This document shows positions 61,291 through 64,000 of a stretch of 64,000 nucleotides of DNA, in pieces; within the stretch, counting starts at the first letter, position 1; each line of letters opens with the position of its first letter. The stretch lies in contig JANJXV010000025.1 of NCBI GenBank assembly GCA_024803745.1, positions 15,580,341-15,644,340 of the forward strand, read 5' to 3'. The notes under the pieces were generated by a model. The model made no database searches. It saw only the letters and a program-made list of their open reading frames with translations, and was not told the origin of the DNA. Position numbers and translations under genes: made by a program. Origin of the DNA: Megascapheus bottae. Its lineage: Eukaryota; Chordata; Mammalia; Rodentia; Geomyidae.

Positions 61291-62800
61291 GCGGTTTCTG
61301 GATCTGCTTTGGTCCTAGAAAAATTTTCTGAAGAAATTGCCCTTTTCTCTTTTGGGTCAGCAATAGTAGCATGGCTACGTGAACGCAGACACTCTGTTGT
61401 GCTGAAATAATTTCCAGCCTAGGGTTTGATCTCTGGAGAGCAGCTGCCTGTGTTCTCAGTTACACTGGCAATGTCCAATTTTCCTTTGGATTTGGGAGAT
61501 GGCGGACCAGCAAGCTAGGCTGGTTTTGCCCTTATCCCCACAGAAAAGGCCTTGATGTTGGACCCACAATCACTGGCATTAGAGGGCCCAGCCTTAGGAA
61601 GGCTCTTAGAGATAGCCTGGGAAGCAGTCTTGCCATCCCTGTGCATGTGTTATTGGGGAATGCTGGGTAGGGAGACCCTCCTCAGACCCTTGTCCTCTGA
61701 ACTCTCATTCCCCTTCTTCTGTTCTTCCAAGGCCACAAGGGTGAAAGAATGCAGGTCAAGCTCACTGGCCCTTTTTCTTCAGTGGACAGAGATAGTAGGA
61801 GAGTATACTGGGGCCAGGAAAGGCACTTTGACTGAGGACCCTAGCTTACCATCCCTGGTGGAGCCCAACTCCTGAGACACTGGGGACACAGAAGAAGCTG
61901 AGTGGCCATTGTATTATCACAGCTCCTCTTTGTCATGGAGACCCGGTGTCCTGGTTCCAATATCCCCTTGTACTCTCCATCATGTAGAGTAGGAATGTTT
62001 GGGAACATGAGTGGCAAGCTCAGTCCATTTGCAGTATTCTGATTGACTCGTCAAGGGTGCTGGATGATGGCATCTCAGCTGGCCTTTCCTTCCAGTCAGC
62101 TATTAGGAGCTTAATTAGGAGGTTTTTACTTCTGTAATATGGTAGTATGTCGTTTGGAAGCACAATCCACATGTGCTTGCAAGTGGAACTGAATTCATGG
62201 AAAGGGTGAACCCCTCAAGCATATTGTACAAAGCCACTAATATACTCTCTGTGGATGGCAGCAACGACTAAACTATTGTCATAAGTCATCGCGGAACAGC
62301 TAAGGTCACAGAGCTGCATAGACCGGAGAGCTATTGCCCCTCTTTAAACCCACTGGTTAAGCCAAAATCACATATGTTGACACCTTCTTTGACATTCATT
62401 AAAGTAATCTGGGGTTTATGATCTCGGTGTGCAATTTTATGCTCCTGCTGATACTGATCTGCCCTTGTGATTTTACAAAACCCTCAGTGAACCTTTTTCA
62501 CTTCTAGGTACTTTTAGGCAGTGCTGGCATTTTTCATGTTGCCATTAGTTACGTGTTCTAGGTTGATCTGTATGTTGTTGGAATTGCCTATCGCATGATA
62601 TAACCTGATGATACTCTGGTGGCCAAATGTTTTGCTCATTCTGTTCCTTCAAAAATACGTGTGGTTGTTCTCTGATGTCTTTTGGAACCTATTTTGATGG
62701 CCATGTGAGTGCTAGCCAGCTCATATCAAGGGAGTATTAGGTTGGAAAAGTCACCTTTCCTAATGTTTTCCAATAGCCAATAGTGTTTGCTCAGCTGTTC
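61291..62800 (-). pseudogene. Unit G: Smok-like kinase pseudogene with HRD and DFG retained
   Basis: The only copy with both HRD (HKIAHRDHKPQ, about 62,425-62,455) and DFG (VNICDFGLT, about 62,350-62,375). The N-lobe has lost glycine-loop quality (IRKGDFSNLILP), carries TGA at plus 62,726-62,728 and reads MAIK for VAIK. The tail is nearly identical to unit F. The early stop and several frameshifts make it non-functional, but it is the best template for the ancestral catalytic core. Confidence 0.8.
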
Positions 62801-64000
62801 CTCAGGAAAGGTTCTTTTTTTTTTAATCTTTGTGAAGGCCCTTGTGTTCCCCTTTCTCGCTTGAAGGCTCTGGGGTACCCGATATACGATGCCACATCAA
62901 TAAAAAATTGCAACTGGTTCTAAAAGCACCTTTTATAGTTAAAAATGTCTATCAAAGAAAAACGAGAGCCGGGATGTAGTTCAAGTCCTGATCTACCATG
63001 TGAAGGCTACATACACAGTTTCCAGACACTCTGAAAGCTGTGGATGCCTCTCTCATTGGATGCACCTGTCATCAGACTTCTTAGAAAAGTACAGACAAAG
63101 ACAGATTTGATGGAAGGTAGAGAGTCTGCCCAAGGACATTAGCAGGGTTCTAACAAATGGGGAAAGGAATCCCCAAGGAGGTTGTGGGAAAGGTGATCTC
63201 CTCATTGTCTTAAGCCTATTGGGCTTCTTTGACAGTACATTCATGGAAGAAAGATAAAGACAAGGAAAGTGTCACATTATATCACAGGGTAGGTCTTTTG
63301 CATGGGTGATCAGGCCATAGAGGGAAGCAGATTTCCTGGCAGAGATCCCCAATATAATAGGTGTCCTGACTGGGCTTTGTGGCAGCGGAGGAGATAGGAA
63401 CTTACCCACTGGGGGATCTCTGCAGTGTTACCTTCCCTCTGGAAACGGAGAGGGTGTGGCTGCGGTGGTCAGTTCAGCCTCAGATAGGAGGATGGACCAG
63501 AGCTTGAATGGGCTCTCTACCTTTGGGGAAGATAAACTCCAGCTCTGCTCTCACTATTCGGAAGCTCCAGGACCCTGAACCCCAGGCTGAGGGATGAGAG
63601 ATGAGGAGGAGGCCTTCTTCTCCAGGGTCTGAAAAGGGCCCTGTGGAAACAAAACTATCTCAGTTCTACTTTGTGAGTCCACGGAGTTGGGGACACAGAG
63701 GAGAATGAGACACAGGCTAACGGTGCCACAGGCTCTTGGGTCAGACAATGGCAGGGAAATAGAAACAGGGCTGCTCTTGTTGGATAGGCAGGTGCAGTGG
63801 TGGACAGCCATCCTCATGACAGGGTTATGGGTACGGTCATGAAAACTCAAGGGCTCTCAGTGCAAGTTTTTAAGAACTTGCCCAGTAGGTGAAAGAGCTT
63901 TGATGAAAATGAATCTTTGCTGATGTCGCCATTTCATGTTCAATGCGTAGACTCTTCCAGATTCTTTTGAATACTTCTGTAGCCTTAATTAAACTCACTT
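62801..64000. repeat. Unit G upstream spacer, cut by window edge
   Basis: Array sequence continues to the edge. The conserved blocks gacaatggcagggaaataga (about 63,744) and gactcttccagattcttttg (about 63,950) are present, so at least one more unit may begin beyond 64,000. Confidence 0.7.

Larger units (their letters stand above)
31720..64000. repeat. Tandem array of ~4.4-kb units with kinase pseudogenes
   Basis: The anchor aatgtttggg (in the 3' part of the kinase) occurs at 32,881; 40,001; 44,275; 48,670; 53,165; 57,609 and 61,994, giving spacings of 7120, 4274, 4395, 4495, 4444 and 4385. A second anchor outside the gene (cattccccaagccactgg or variant) lies at 38,291; 42,585; 47,017; 51,488; 55,894 and 60,281 with the same spacing. 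All units have the same orientation. The left edge is near 31,720 (ttttaatcatcccacatgca); the right edge lies outside the window. The first spacing is enlarged by SINEs, an L1 end and a GC-rich insert. Confidence 0.95.

Noticed and set aside
31720..64000. CRISPR-like or satellite array
   Set aside because: The unit is 4.4 kb, carries gene-derived sequence and sits in a mammalian genome; it is a segmental tandem duplication.

Overview
This is a mammalian, almost certainly rodent, nuclear genomic window. It has low gene density, many short interspersed elements, (CA)n, (CTTT)n and (GAAA)n microsatellites, LINE-1 3' ends and a decayed gammaretrovirus-like provirus. Two SINE types dominate. One is a dimeric tRNA/ID-type element of about 200 bp, with an A box like TGGCCTAGTGG and a B box like GGTTTGATTCC. 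The other is a composite of a 7SL/B1-type left half joined to the same ID-type right half. I associate these forms with pocket mice, kangaroo rats and gophers (Geomyoidea), where ID-like elements are described. Rodent is near certain; the superfamily is a recollection and not a search result.

Layout. Positions 1-25,200 are intergenic or intronic sequence with no exon I can defend; they hold about 25 SINE copies (two nested pairs), three L1 3' ends, simple repeats and one probable minus-strand LTR near 13.0-13.5 kb. Positions 25,310-28,990 carry a plus-strand class I (gammaretrovirus-like) endogenous retrovirus remnant: gag capsid and nucleocapsid, protease, reverse transcriptase, RNase H and the very end of integrase. 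It is full of stops and frameshifts, lacks most of integrase, and has no recognisable env or LTRs. Positions 29,000-31,700 are unique sequence plus repeats.

From about 31,720 to the right edge, and running beyond it, lies a tandem array with a repeat unit of about 4.3-4.5 kb. The first interval is 7.1 kb because of inserted repeats and a 1.27-kb GC-rich insert. Each of the seven units carries, on the minus strand, a decayed serine/threonine kinase sequence whose motifs resemble the rodent sperm motility kinase (Smok)/MARK-like group: glycine loop, VAVK or VAIK, HRD-like catalytic loop, DFG-like motif and a DMWSL subdomain. Each is followed by a conserved C-terminal tail of roughly 150-200 codons. 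All seven appear to be pseudogenes. Five of the seven have a stop at the same codon just after the glycine loop, so the amplified ancestor was probably already broken. Segments of non-adjacent units are nearly identical while their surroundings are not, which points to recent gene conversion or unequal exchange.

No intact protein-coding gene, functional RNA gene or CRISPR-like array is supported. The most interesting content is the kinase array: its mosaic structure, the shared stop codon, and the CpG-rich insert found in only one unit.
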